From Mercurialis annua (taxonomy: Eukaryota > Streptophyta > Magnoliopsida > Malpighiales > Euphorbiaceae), in contig NC_065575.1 in the NCBI RefSeq assembly GCF_937616625.2, positions 20,352,001 through 20,416,000 on the forward strand: a DNA stretch of 64,000 bases, in the 5' to 3' direction. The position numbers and the translations under genes were made by a program. Below are positions 22,210-33,240 of the stretch, piece after piece (position 1 is the stretch's first letter; each line of letters starts with the position of its first letter). The notes under the pieces were generated by a model that did no database searches, had not been told where the DNA came from, and saw only the letters and a list, made by a program, of their open reading frames with translations.

Positions 22210-22350
22210 GGTCTCGTACGAGACGAACAGGTCTCGTACGAGACAAACAGGTCTCGTACGAGAACCTCGTTTTGTTGGCCTGGTCTCGTACGAGAATAGG
22301 CATTCTCGAACGAGAACCAGGCCCATTTGGCTGTTGTCGTTCGAGACTTG
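22210..22350 (+). promoter_or_regulatory. GGTCTCGTACGAGAC palindrome array, LTR b U3
   Basis: Perfect 14-bp dyad GTCTCGTACGAGAC at 22211 and 22231, and GGTCTCGTACGAGA at 22250 and 22282, the first three exactly 20 bp apart. Variants ATTCTCGAACGAGAA (22302) and GTCGTTCGAGAC (about 22337) follow. The array ends about 55 bp before the TATA-like TTAAATA. LTR c has one fewer 20-bp unit. Function as protein-binding sites is inference. Confidence 0.8.
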
Positions 22351-22404
22351 CTTCACCAAGGGAGGGGGCAGTTTCGTCTTTTGTTTTTAACCTAATCGAC
22401 CTAC

Positions 22405-22411
22405 TTAAATA
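22405..22411 (+). promoter_or_regulatory. TATA-like box of LTR b
   Basis: TTAAATA in CTACTTAAATACC, followed by CAACCCTAATTCATTCTCCA, which resembles a plant 5' leader. The same layout is in LTR c (31976-31982) and in the old LTR near 2410. The start site would fall roughly 25-35 bp downstream. Confidence 0.55.
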
Positions 22412-23537
22412 CCAAAATTTCAACCCTAATTCATTCTCCATTCTACAAAGAAACCATAGCCATCATTCCTTTCCGTTTTCGTTGAGAATTCGCTGATCAA
22501 AATCCCTCTCAAAGTTTAAGGAAAACCATCGGGAAGTTTGTTTTGAAATTTCAGTTTTGGCTTTGAACGACATTCCGTGTTTGTGATCGTTCTTATTCGT
22601 TTCTAGATCGAAATCAAAACCGTTTGCTTCATAGATTCTAGACTCGCGTATCTACGTTTCCCTATCTCGTTTTCACAAAATGGTACGTAATCGGCCCCGT
22701 TTCAATCGCCGTACGGTTTACCGTTTTGAGTTTGTTTTTCACTGTTTTTGGTTGTATATGTTTCTGCCGTTTCTTTTCCCTTGTTTAATGCTATGTATGA
22801 ATGATTTATTGAGGGATTAGTTTGTTGTTAGGTTGGAAATAGCTGCTTAGATTGATTTGGTACGATAATTGCTTTTGATGATAGTCATCCTCCTCCGTTT
22901 TGTTTATTCGGTTTTCTTGATTTCGGGTGTTCATGATTTGACTGCCATCTCTGTTGATTGCATTGATATCATTAGCATTAGGTATCATTTGGTTAAGTTT
23001 GGTGTTGAATCATTAAGGATATATGGAGTTTTGATTCAATTTTGGGGTTGGCGGGATGAACTGTTAAGGTTAAAGCTAGGAGATGGTTGATGTGATAGAG
23101 TGGTTCCTCATTTTTTTTGTTTAAAACAAGTTAATACTTAAGGTTATTGATAATTGATTTTGTTTTAATAAACAACTTTCAAATCTCGATTGATTTATAA
23201 ATTGGTGATTTGTTAACGATAAGTGTTTTACAAATTAAGTTAATATAATTACTCGGGTAATTATATTTATTTTTCGAATGTTAAAAAATAGGCTAAATTA
23301 CAATTTAGTTCCTGAACGTTTTTATAACTTAATTAAGTAAGTTTTTGATTAATAATTTATATTTTGTTTTTAATTATAAACAAAAGTATTAGTTTGATTT
23401 CGTATATCAAATTAGCTAAATTACAATTTAGCCCTTGAATATTTTTATAACTTATTTAATTAAATTTTTGATTAGTAACTTTATATTTTGTTTTATTTAT
23501 AAAAAAAAATAATTAATTTGATTTTAAATATCAAATT

Positions 23538-23698
23538 GGCTAAAGTACATATTAGTCCCTAATTGGCTAAAGTATAATTTAGTCCCTAATTGGCTAAAGT
23601 GCCGTTTAGTCCCTAATTGGCAAAAGTACAGTTTAGTCCCTAATTGGCTAAAGTACAGCTTAGTCCCTAATTGGCTAAAGTACAGTTTAGTCCCTAAA
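23538..23698 (+). repeat. 27-bp minisatellite in LTR b, 6 units
   Basis: Six tandem units of the GGCTAAAGTACAGTTTAG / TCCCTAATT repeat, with unit-specific variants that match LTR c. Confidence 0.9.
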
Positions 23699-23729
23699 CT
23701 TTTATAAACTTAAAATGATTATATTTTTG

Positions 23730-24768
23730 TAGTGGTGAGCAAAAACCGAGTCGAACCGAAAAACCGAGTCAAAGCGAACCGAAAAAACCGAACCGAATAA
23801 AAAAGTGGTTAAAATGATTTGGTTTGGTATAGGATTTATAAAATTTACGGTTTTCGGTTTCGGTTTGGTTTTAGGGCTCGGTCACCGAACCGAACCGAAA
23901 AAACCGAAATAGTAAATACGGGTTATTTTTGTCATCTATGTAAGGTACTATATATACTCTTTTAAACCTAACCCTAATATTTCACTCTCAGCCGCACACT
24001 CAGATCTTCACCCTCACCCAACGAACTCTCATCTTTTTCCCTTTGTTCTTTCCCTTTCAACATCTATTTTCTTTATCAACCACAAACTAAGCCAAAAACC
24101 CTAAATTTTACTAACACTACTATACTCTCTCATGGATATTTGTTTTGTTTTTCGGTTTTATCAACTTATCCGCTCTGCTTTTTTATTTCAATTTTAGCTC
24201 ACAAAGATGTAGCCAATGGAATTAATAATGATTTCATTTGAAGAAAACATGAAATTTATAAGGTAAGCATACCCAATCAATTTTATTAATTTGTTTGTTT
24301 TACATCTAACATTTTTTCTTTTCTTTGTTTATTTTTGATTTGATATATCTGTATATTATGTTCTATTATTTCTTTTGAGCATTCAAAATTTAATAGTATT
24401 TTGATATTTATTTCTGTTTTTTTTTTTCAGGATCCGTATCTGTGTATGAAGCAAAGTGGAGATTAATTAAGTTAATTTTGTTTGTTAATTAATTTCAGAT
24501 ATAATGAAGAAAATGTAAAAAAATTTCAAAAAATCAATATATGTAATTAGATGAAGATTTGTTTTCTGATTTGGTTTTGTTAATTAAATTTTGTATTATT
24601 GAATCGGTTAACCGACCGAACCAAACCGGGAAAACCGATATTTTCGGTGTACCGAACCGAAAAAAACCGAGACCGAAGTAGGTGGTTTGGTTTTTAATTT
24701 TGTAGGGGTGGTTTGGTTCGGTTTTAGAATTTTGCAAACCGAACCGAACCGAACCGTGCTCACCCCCA
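23730..24768. mobile_element. Non-autonomous hAT element, 1039 bp, with 8-bp target duplication
   Basis: Termini are TAGTGGTGAGCA on the left and, reverse-complemented, TGGGGGTGAGCA on the right: 12-bp inverted repeats with two mismatches, a hAT-type end. The empty site is seen in LTR a and c (GATTAGATTTTTGGGTTG). Here the 8-bp GATTTTTG is duplicated at 24769-24776, with its left copy (23722-23729) reading TATTTTTG. Subterminal regions are packed with AACCGAACCG words in both orientations. Inside is a TATA-like TATATATAC near 23949, a CT-rich leader-like stretch and intron-like T-rich/AG sequence (about 24418-24430), but no transposase frame. This suggests a deletion derivative that kept the promoter end of its parent. 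Confidence 0.92.
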
Positions 24769-25454
24769 GATTTTTGGGTTGTAACTTGGGTTACTTGAAA
24801 TTGAAGTTATTGAGTTCTGCTTTTAAAATGGATTATTATATTATTGAATTATTTCGTAAATATAAACTCGGGTTTATATTTGATAAACGTTTGAGTCGGT
24901 TTAGACTTGGGTTACCCGACAAGTGAGGTTAGCTTGGTAGTTATTGGTAACTCGGCTAACCCACTGTTTGAAAACTATTTATTATTCAAAGTTTATTTAA
25001 TAATAATTATAAATTGGATTTTAAGCAAGAACTCAATAGACTTGTTTTAATTGGGCTTTATTACCTATTGGGTATTTTTGTTGTTGTTATGGATTGTTTA
25101 ATTCCGACGTGTTATTTGTGCTAGTCCTATGTTGTGTCTAGTACTCTCTAGAGTTAGGGTCTGTTTTTAATAATTATTTTATTTGTCTAGACCCGTCTAC
25201 TGTTCGTGCTTCAGAGGCGAACCAGGATTAGTTGCTTGCCGGTTATCACGTGGATTAGCAAGCAGTGAGTTTGTACATACTATTTACCGCTTTATTAAGT
25301 AAATTGTTATTTTAAAATTAAATATATATATATATTGTACGTATATTGCGAACTGTTTTATATTATGGCTCTTAGTTGGAACATGCTACCTAATGGGCAT
25401 CATTAGGACTGCGTGCGCACCGGTAATGATCTGGGTAAGGTATTTATGGAAATG

Positions 25455-25582
25455 TGGTAACTCGGTGTGAGCGTAGCTCTTGGGACCAAATAGAGTAACT
25501 CGGTGTAGCACAACTCTCGGGACTCTGTATATGGTATAAGAGTGGTCAGTGGTAACTCGGTGTAGCTCAGCTCTCGGGACCA
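25455..25582 (+). repeat. AACTCGGTGTAG three-fold repeat, LTR b
   Basis: Same three-unit block as in LTR a, the old LTR and LTR c. Confidence 0.75.
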
Positions 25583-26178
25583 GGCATATTGGATTATGTT
25601 ATTTATTTAGAATAATTGTGGATTAGGGTTCGAACTATTATTCGCAATATCGTTATTAAATGTTTTAAACGGTTTTAAAGGTTTTCCACTTAATAAATGT
25701 AGATAGTGGTATAAACTCATCTCAGTATATCTGACCCCGTTGTTTTCCCAATTTTTCCAGGGTTATGATTTGAGAAAGTCGCTGATCTCCGTTTTTTACT
25801 TTCTCGGAGGTTTTTATGATTTTGATAAACTGTAAAACTGTTTTATTCTTAGACTGCAGTAGTAACTAGACGTCTTTATTTTATTCTAGTTGTTGTCAGA
25901 TTTGTCTTACTGAAATATTATTGTTCTGGCATGTTATATGATTATTCCAGATTATTTATGTTATGCCTATTTGATACCATTATTGAAAAGCATGTTATTT
26001 TAAATGTTGAATATTATAACTGCTAGATTTAGGCTGATGTCTCGGTTGCCCCTGAGCATTGGTTTTCTGCAGGTTTATGTATTTGTATGTGAAATGAAAG
26101 GCTAGCTACGGGTTTTGGTACTATATTACCCATACCCTAGCGCCGGTCGTGATTCATGAAAATGGGTCGTGACAAACT

Positions 26179-26190
26179 TGGTATCAGAGC
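26179..26190 (+). other. Primer-binding site, unit b
   Basis: TGGTATCAGAGC four bases after LTR b, as in unit a (initiator tRNA-Met type). Confidence 0.9.
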
Positions 26191-26517
26191 TTTGGTTTCA
26201 AACCAAGGCCATTTGCATGCTATGTGTTTACTCTGTTAAGTATGGTTGTGTCTTAGGAACTACTATGGAAATAGGTTTCTTGTCATGTCTTTAAAAACGT
26301 CATCTTTTAATTCTAGAACATTCTGCCTACACCAATAGGATTGCGTCGAGTCCGTCATTATATGTTGATTTAATGCTTTTAATTATTGATGTTGTTTCAC
26401 TTGGGTGAATATTTTATTTTTGTTGATTTCTTGGAAAATCCTATATGTTGCTTGTTTTGTTCATACTTGGGTATGAAGTATTTGTTATTTAAATTGTTTT
26501 TGTTCAATCCTTAGGAA
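26191..26517 (+). other. Untranslated leader of unit b
   Basis: Nearly identical to 16614-16940 of unit a. No coding capacity. Confidence 0.7.
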
Positions 26518-27829
26518 ATGAACAACGCTGTTCGTACTCGTGCTCGTGCTGCGGCAGAGCAAGAAGTTGAGGCTGATGATGTGATTTCCGTGGAAGTCGA
26601 TCAGAACTTACCACCAGTTCAGGCAAATGCTGGACGTGATAGAGGTAGAGGTGCTGGCAGTGGTAGAGGAGCAGGTGCTGGTAGAGGTAGAGGAGCTGGT
26701 GCTGGTAGAGGTGAAGCTAGAGGACGTGGTGCGTCAGGTGTTCAGGCACCGAATGTGTAGCACGCACCGGAGGTGCAACAGGCACCGAACATGCAGGCAT
26801 TCGACTTCACTACTTTCTTGGCTGGGATTGTCGAGATGCAGAACAACCAGCCTCTTCTGCAGAATCAGTGTACTGTACTGGGCCACTTAGCGCAGCAACA
26901 ACAACCTAAGGCTGGTGTTGTAGCTGGTATGGGTGGACTTGCTGGTGTCGATCATATTCCGACAGACAGAGAGTTGGTGATGACCTACACGAAGTTGACT
27001 CCAACTTCATTTGATGGCACTGGGGATGCTCTTGACATTTTGGAGGAGTTTGAGTACAATAGTCAGAGGATTCAAGCTACTGATCATCAATCAGTGATGC
27101 TTGTGGAGATGTCGCTGAAGGGTCCAGCTAAGGACTGATTTCGCGATAGCATCAGACCAGAGATGGCTACATTGAATTGGGCTGAGTTTGTGAACAGGTC
27201 AGAGGTTTCTATCTACCCTTCTCTATTACTGAGAATTTTAGAGAGAAGCTACTACAGTTGAAGAAGGGGATAGATCAATGACAGACTACACTACAGAGTT
27301 TTTCCGTTTAGGGCGGTTCGCTACAGATCTACAGGGTGATCGAGTACGGGTGAATGACCGCTATGCTAGGGGATTAGGCTCGAAATTTCTTCCCTTGCTG
27401 ATAGGGACAGACATGGAGTTCTCTCGAGTAGTGGATAGTGCTCGTCAGATGGAGAGCACACTGGTTCAGTTTGGAACGATCTCTAACCCTTTCCAGATTC
27501 AGAAGGGAAAGAGTGATCTTCCTAGTGGGGGGCAGCAGGCCCCAGCGCAGCATGGTAGTGGGAACTACTACAGCAGCTCTTCTTAGGCCAATAGGGGAAG
27601 TCGTCGGACGCACGACAAGGGGAGGCATAGTGCTAGGAATGCTCCGTACAGTTCTAGCAACAGTGGGAGTAACCGTGGTTCAGGATGCGGGTACAGTGGT
27701 GGATCGAACATTCTGTTCTGCCAGAATTGCAGACGCAGGCACTATGGTCTGTGACAGTTAGCTCCTGGAGGTTGTTTCTCTTGTAACCAGCCGGGTCATT
27801 TCTCCAGGGAGTGCCCGACATTTGGGTAG
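26518..27829 (+). pseudogene. gag: gag, unit b, broken
   Basis: Same organisation as unit a: MNNAVRTRARAAAEQ start, RGRG-rich segment, capsid-like region (TPTSFDGTGDALDILEEFEY, VEMSLKGPAKD) and two zinc knuckles. The first knuckle (CQNCRRRHYG) is ended by a private TGA at about 27753. The second reads CFSCNQPGHFSREC. Shared lesions are TAG 26758, TGA 27136, TAG 27584, TAG 27827 and the frameshift near 27190-27215. A private one-base loss in the G run near 27268 shifts the frame again. The three extra stops of unit a at 17322, 17394 and 17472 are absent here. Confidence 0.9.
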
Positions 27830-28569
27830 CAGATGTCTAACTCTAGTGTGGCGCAGTCATCTTACCAGCAGCAGAGACATGCGTTTACACAGTTTGTAGG
27901 ATATTCTCAGCCTGCGGCATCTTTTGGTGGCCAGCGGGGCCGTGGTTCTGGTGGCAGAGGTTTTGGTAGCCGTGGTAACGGTGGCAGAGATTCCAACTGC
28001 TATGCTACTGGACAGAGTTCTCAGCAGCAGCAGCAGGGTCAGACTAGAGTGTTCGCTCTTACTCCTCAGGATACGCGTGCATCAAACGCCGTGGTGCAAG
28101 GTACCATTCCGATCTCTTTTGCTGATGCTCTGGAATTATTTGCTGCGGGTGCAACCCATTCATTTGTGTCTACCTGTTTTGCGGGAAAATTGGGTATCAC
28201 ACCATCTGTTTTGAGTGAACCTCTAGCTGTGTCTACACCTATGTCTGAAGGTGTAGTAGTGGACGTCGTTTATCCTTCTTGTCCAGTGGTTATTCAGGGT
28301 AGAGAATTATGTGCTGATTTGATTGTGCTTGACGTTCTTTCTTTTGATGTTATCTTGGGGATGGATTGGTTGTCACGCCACTTTGCTTCTATTGACTGTC
28401 GAGGGAAGTCAGTCGAGTTTAGGATTCCAGGTGATCTACCTTTTTCCTTTCAGGTACAAAAGGCGGAGACACCTAAGAATATGATTTCCGCCATCAAGGC
28501 GAAGCAGATGTTAGGTAAGGGTTGCCAGGGTTTTCTTGCTGTGGTTCATGATTTGGAGGCTGATAGTGG
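27830..28569 (+). pseudogene. Linker and aspartic protease region, unit b, active site lost
   Basis: This is an uninterrupted frame from the Gly/Arg linker through the protease. The retropepsin fold motifs VVQGTIPISFADA and VILGMDWLSRHFASIDCRG are present. The active-site triplet is again A-A-G (28142-28150: ELFAAGATHSFVSTCF), the same double change as in unit a. The domain is therefore readable but catalytically dead. Confidence 0.9.
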
Positions 28570-29983
28570 TGATATGCATAGTGTTCTGATAATGAATGAG
28601 TTCACTATTGTGTTTCCAGAGGAATTGCCTGGATTACCACTTGATCATGATATTGAGTTTTGCATTGATGTGGTTTTTGGTACAGCTCCGATTTCGATAC
28701 CGCCGTAACGGATGGCTCCTGTAGAGCTGAAGGAGTTGAAGGACCAGTTGCAAGATTTATTGGATAGCGGGTTCATCAGACCGAGTACTTCTCCGTGGGG
28801 TTCTCAAGTTCTGTTTGTGAAGAAGAAAGACGGTTCCTTTCGACTATGTATCGACTACAGAAAGTTGAACAAGGCTACTGTCAGGAACAAATATCCTCTT
28901 CCTCGCATCGATGATTTGTTTGACCAGTTGTAGGGTGCGAAGTGTTTTTCCAAGATTGATTTGAGGTCTGGGTATCATCAACTTCGGATCGGTGATGTAG
29001 ATGTGCCTAAGACTGCTTTTCGGACACGGTATGGACATTTTGAGTTTCTGGTTATGTCATTTGGTCTGACTAACGCACCAACAGCGATTATGGATATGAT
29101 GAACAGAGTGTTCAAGCCGTTTTTAGATCAATTCGTTATCGTTTTTATTGATGACATTTTGATCTATTCTCAGAGTGAGGAGGACCATGCTTACCATTTG
29201 AGGACTATACTACAGACATTGCGTGAGTATCAGTTATATGCTAAGTTCTCAAAATGTGAGTTCTGGTTGGATCAGGTTACCTTTCTAGGACACGTGGTGT
29301 CGAAAGATGGGATCAAGGTTGATCCGAAGAAGATAGAGACGGTTATGGATTGGCAGAGGCCGAGGTCAGTTACCGAGATCAGGACTTTTCTTGGTTTAGC
29401 TGGCTACTATCGTCGGTTCGTGCAAGATTTCTCCAGAATATCTGCACCGTTGACTAAACTGACACAGAAGGGTGTTAAGTTTGAGTGGACTTACAAGTGC
29501 AAGGCGAACTTTGAGAAGCTCAAGGAGATTTTGACTACAGCTCCGGTTTTGGCATCGCCTTATGGCATTGACGGTTTCACAGTGTATTGTGATGCGTCTC
29601 GTATTTGTTTGGGTTGCGTTCTGATGCAACATGGACAGGTGATTGCCTCTTCTTCCAGACACTTGAAGAAGCATGAGGTAAATTACCCTACTCATGATTT
29701 AGAGTTGGCAGCTGTGGTTTTTGTGCTAAAAATTTGGAGGCGTTACTTGTACGGTGCTACTTGTGAGATTTTCACTGATCACAAGAGTCTGAAGTATATC
29801 TTTGATCAAAGAGAGTTGAATTTGAGACAGAGGAGGTGGCTAGAGTTGCTGAAAGACTACGACTGTACTATTCAATACCATCCTGGTAAGGCTAATGTGG
29901 TAGCGGATGCGTTGAGTCGCATGTCTTCGGGCAGTTTGGCTCATATTTCTGAGGTTAGGCGGAGACCCATGGTTAGAGAGTAG
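28570..29983 (+). pseudogene. pol: Reverse transcriptase and RNase H, unit b
   Basis: RT motifs as in unit a, with FIDDILIYS intact (Asp pair at 29150-29155). From 28961 to 29983 RT palm and RNase H are read without interruption ([57 protein letters not shown]). Private lesions are TAA at 28706 just before [12 protein letters not shown] at 28931 and TAG at 29981. The conserved PAAFMDMM segment reads PTAIMDMM. Confidence 0.93.
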
Positions 29984-31252
29984 CATAGTTTGATAGCTTA
30001 AGGCTATGGTTTTCAGGTTTCTCAGGCCGGTAGTTTGTTGACTCAATTGCAAGTGCAGCCTGTTTTGATTGATCGGATCAAAGCTTTACAAGCTGAGGAT
30101 CCACAGTTGAAACGGATCATTGAGGAGGTTCACCAAGACATTAATTCTGAGTTTACATTGGTGGATGGAGTTCTAAGACATGGTTCGAGATTGTGTGTTC
30201 CGGATTCAGATGGTTTGAGGGACCAGATTCTGGAAGAAGCGCACAAGTCTGCTTATACTGTTCATCCGGGTTCTACTAAGATGTACCATGATCTTAAGGG
30301 TACCTACTGGTGGAGCAGGATGAAGAAGGATGTCGCTGAGTATGTTTCTAAATGTCTGACTTGCAGCAGGTGAAGCTGGAGCATCAGAGACCTTTTGGCT
30401 ATCTGCAGCCACTACCTATTCCAGAGTGGAAGTGGGAGCGGATTGCCATGGATTTTGTAGTTGTTTTACCACGTACTCGACAGGGGTACGATTCCATCTG
30501 GGTGATAGTTGACCGTATGACCAAGTCAGCTCATTTCCTTCCGATCAAGGTTTCGTATACTGCTTCGAGGTTGGCTCAGTTGTACATCGACGGGATTGTC
30601 AGTTTGCATGGTGTACCGGTTCCGATTGTGTCAAACAGAGGTTCTGTTTTTACTTCGAGGTTCTGGAAAGCGTTACAGGAATCCTTGGGTTCTCGGTTGG
30701 ATTTCACTACAGCTTTTCATCCTCAGACTGACGGTCAGTGTGAGAGGATCATTCAGACATTGGAGGATATGCCCAGGATGTGTGTTCTCGATTTTCAGGG
30801 TAGCTGGGATGCTCATTTTCCGTTGATTGAGTTTTCTTACAACAACAGTTACCACGCGAGTATCGAGATGGCGCCGTATGAGGCTTTGTACGGGCGCAAG
30901 TGTAGATCTCCTATCTGTTGGGAGGAGGTTGGATAGCGTAAACTCTCGGGAGCAGAGATTATTCAGATTAACTCAGAGAAGATACCGTTGATCAAACGGA
31001 GGTTATAGACTTCTTTTAGTCGGCATAAGAGTTATGCTGATCCGAAGAGAAAAGACATTCAGTTTCATGTTGGTGATTTCGTGTTTCTTCGCGTTTCGCC
31101 TATGAAAGGCGTGATTCCTTTTGGTGTCAAGGGAAAGTTGGCACCGAGGTATATTGGTCCTTACGAGATTTCAGAGAGGATTGGAGCTGCGGCTTATCAT
31201 CTGGTTCTGCCGCCAGACATGTCTTTAGTGCATCCTCTGTTTCATGATTCTA
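29984..31252 (+). pseudogene. Integrase, unit b, frameshifted and lacking catalytic Asp
   Basis: The HHCC domain ([31 protein letters not shown]) is followed by the same one-base loss as unit a near 30367. The core has [30 protein letters not shown] (Asn AAC at 30634-30636 in place of Asp) and [17 protein letters not shown]. Shared TAG stops lie at 30934 and 31006, and a private TAA at about 29999. The GPY/F module is intact (APRYIGPYEI). Confidence 0.9.
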
Positions 31253-31488
31253 TGTTGAGGAAGTGCATTTCTGATCCTTCGCACGTGATTGTGCCTCAAA
31301 GCGTTGAGATTGACCAAGAGTTATCGTATGAGGAACAGACAGTGGAGGTTGTTGATACACAAGTGCGTAAGTTGCGGAATAAGGAGATTCTGGTGGTCAA
31401 AGTTCTCTGGCGCAATAATTATGTAGAGGAGTGCACTTGGGAGACCGAGTCGGATATGCGGAATCGCTATCCTTTTCTTTTTCCGTGA
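31253..31488 (+). pseudogene. C-terminal chromodomain, unit b
   Basis: LSYEEQTVEVVDTQVRKL, VKVLWRNNYVEECTWE, DMRNRYPFLF, then TGA at 31486-31488. Same Tekay/Del-like chromodomain layout as unit a, with fewer substitutions (WRNN versus WHNN). Confidence 0.8.
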
Positions 31489-31598
31489 GGTACGATATAT
31501 TGATTTTCTGTGACTTTTACGATTTTTACTTGTGTTACGTGTTGTTTTGGTGTTAATTGCTTATCGTGTTAAATTCGAGGACGAATTTATAATTAGTT

Positions 31599-31606
31599 GG
31601 GGAGAA
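31599..31606 (+). other. Polypurine tract before LTR c
   Basis: GGGGAGAA directly before the TG of LTR c, as in unit a. Confidence 0.85.
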
Positions 31607-31799
31607 TGTAATATCCCGTAAATTTTAAATTATTCTTTTAATCCTTCCGGTAATTTTCTGGTCATTTCGGTTTTGCGGTTCGATTCGTGAATAGTTAGAA
31701 TTTGGGGATACTCGGTTCGGTTTGTGGTTCAACCAAAAGGGTTGAACCACACTTTTGAATCAGGTCTCAAAAGAGACCTGATTCAAAATAAAATAAGTA

Positions 31800-31920
31800 A
31801 GGTCTCGTACGAGACGAACAGGTCTCGTACGAGAACCTCGTTTGGTTGGCCTGTTCTCGTACGAGACCAGGCATTCTCGAACGAGAACCAGGCCAATTTG
31901 GCTGTTCTCGTTCGAGACTT
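31800..31920 (+). promoter_or_regulatory. GGTCTCGTACGAGAC palindrome array, LTR c U3
   Basis: Copies at 31800, 31820 and 31853 plus variants ATTCTCGAACGAGAA (31872) and GTTCTCGTTCGAGAC (about 31904). One fewer 20-bp unit than LTR b. Confidence 0.8.
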
Positions 31921-33106
31921 GCTTCACCAAGGGAGGGGGCAGTTTCGTCTTTCGTTTTTAACCTAATCGACCTACTTAAATACCAAAATTTCAACCCTAA
32001 TTCATTCTCCATTCTACGAAGAAACCATAGCCATCATTCCTTTCCGTTTTCGCTGAGAATTCGCTGATCAAAATCCCTCTCAAAGTTTAAGGAAAACCAT
32101 CGGGAAGTTTGTTTTGAAATTTTAGTTTTGGCTTTGAACGGCATTCCATGTTTGTGATCGTTCTTATTCGTTTCTGGATCGAAATCAAAACCGTTTGCTT
32201 CCAGAGATTCTAGACTCGCGTATCTACGTTTCCCTATCTCGTTTTCACAAAACGGTACGTAATCGACCTCATTTCAATCGCCGTACGGTTTATCGTTTTG
32301 AGTTTGTTTTTCACTGTTTTTGGTTGTATATGTTTCTGCCGTTTCTTTTCCCTTGTTTAATGCTATGTATGAATGATTTATTGAGGGATTAGTTTGTTGT
32401 TAGGTTGGAAATAGCTGCTTAGATTGATTTGGTACGATAATTGCTTTCGATGATCGTCATCCTCCTCCGTCTTGTTTATTCGGTTTTCTTGATTTCGGGT
32501 GTTCATGATTTGACTGCCATCTCTGTTGATTGCATTGATATCATTAGCATTAGGTATCATTTGGTTAAGTATGGTGTTGAATCATTAAGGATAAATGGAG
32601 TTTTGATTCAATTTTGGGTTGGCGGGATGAACTGTTAAGGTTGAAGCTAGGAGATGGTTGATGTGATAGAGTGGTTCCTCATTTTTTTTGTTTAAAACAA
32701 GTTAATAATTAAGGTTATTGATAATTGATTTTGTTTTAATAAACAACTTTCGAATCTCGATTGATTTATAAATTGGTGATTTGTTAACGATAAGTGTTTT
32801 ACAAATTAAGTTAATATAATTACTCGGGTTATTATATTTGTTTTTCGAATGTTAAAAAAAAGGCTAAATTACAATTTAGTTCCTGAATGTTTTTATAACT
32901 TAATTAAGTAAGTTTTTGATTAATAATTTATATTTTGTTTTTAATTATAAACTAAAGTATTAGTTTGATTTCGTATATCAAATTGGCTAAATTACAATTT
33001 AGCCCTTGAATATTTTTATAACTTATTTGATTAAGTTTTTGATTAGTAACTTTATATTTTGTTTTAATTATAAAAAAATAATTAATTTGATTTTAAATAT
33101 CAAATT

Positions 33107-33240
33107 GGCTAAAGTACATATTAGTCCCTAATTGGCTAAAGTACAATTTAGTCCTTAATTGGCAAAACTGCCGTTTAGTCCCTAATTGGCAAAAGTACAG
33201 TTTAGTCCTGATTGGCTAAAGTACAGTTTAGTCCCTAAAC
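33107..33240 (+). repeat. 27-bp minisatellite in LTR c, 5 units
   Basis: Five units of the GGCTAAAGTACAGTTTAG type, unit 4 shortened by one base. Confidence 0.9.

Larger units (their letters stand above)
22015..26174 (+). mobile_element. LTR b: complete LTR shared by both units, interrupted by a hAT element
   Basis: Starts TGTAATATCCCG and ends GTGACA. After removing the 1039-bp hAT insert and one 8-bp target copy it is about 3.11 kb. It follows the polypurine tract of unit a and precedes the primer site of unit b, so it acts as 3' LTR of one and 5' LTR of the other. Its minisatellite variants (23538-23698, units with CATATTAG, TGCCGTTT and GGCAAAAG) match LTR c and differ from LTR a. Confidence 0.95.
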
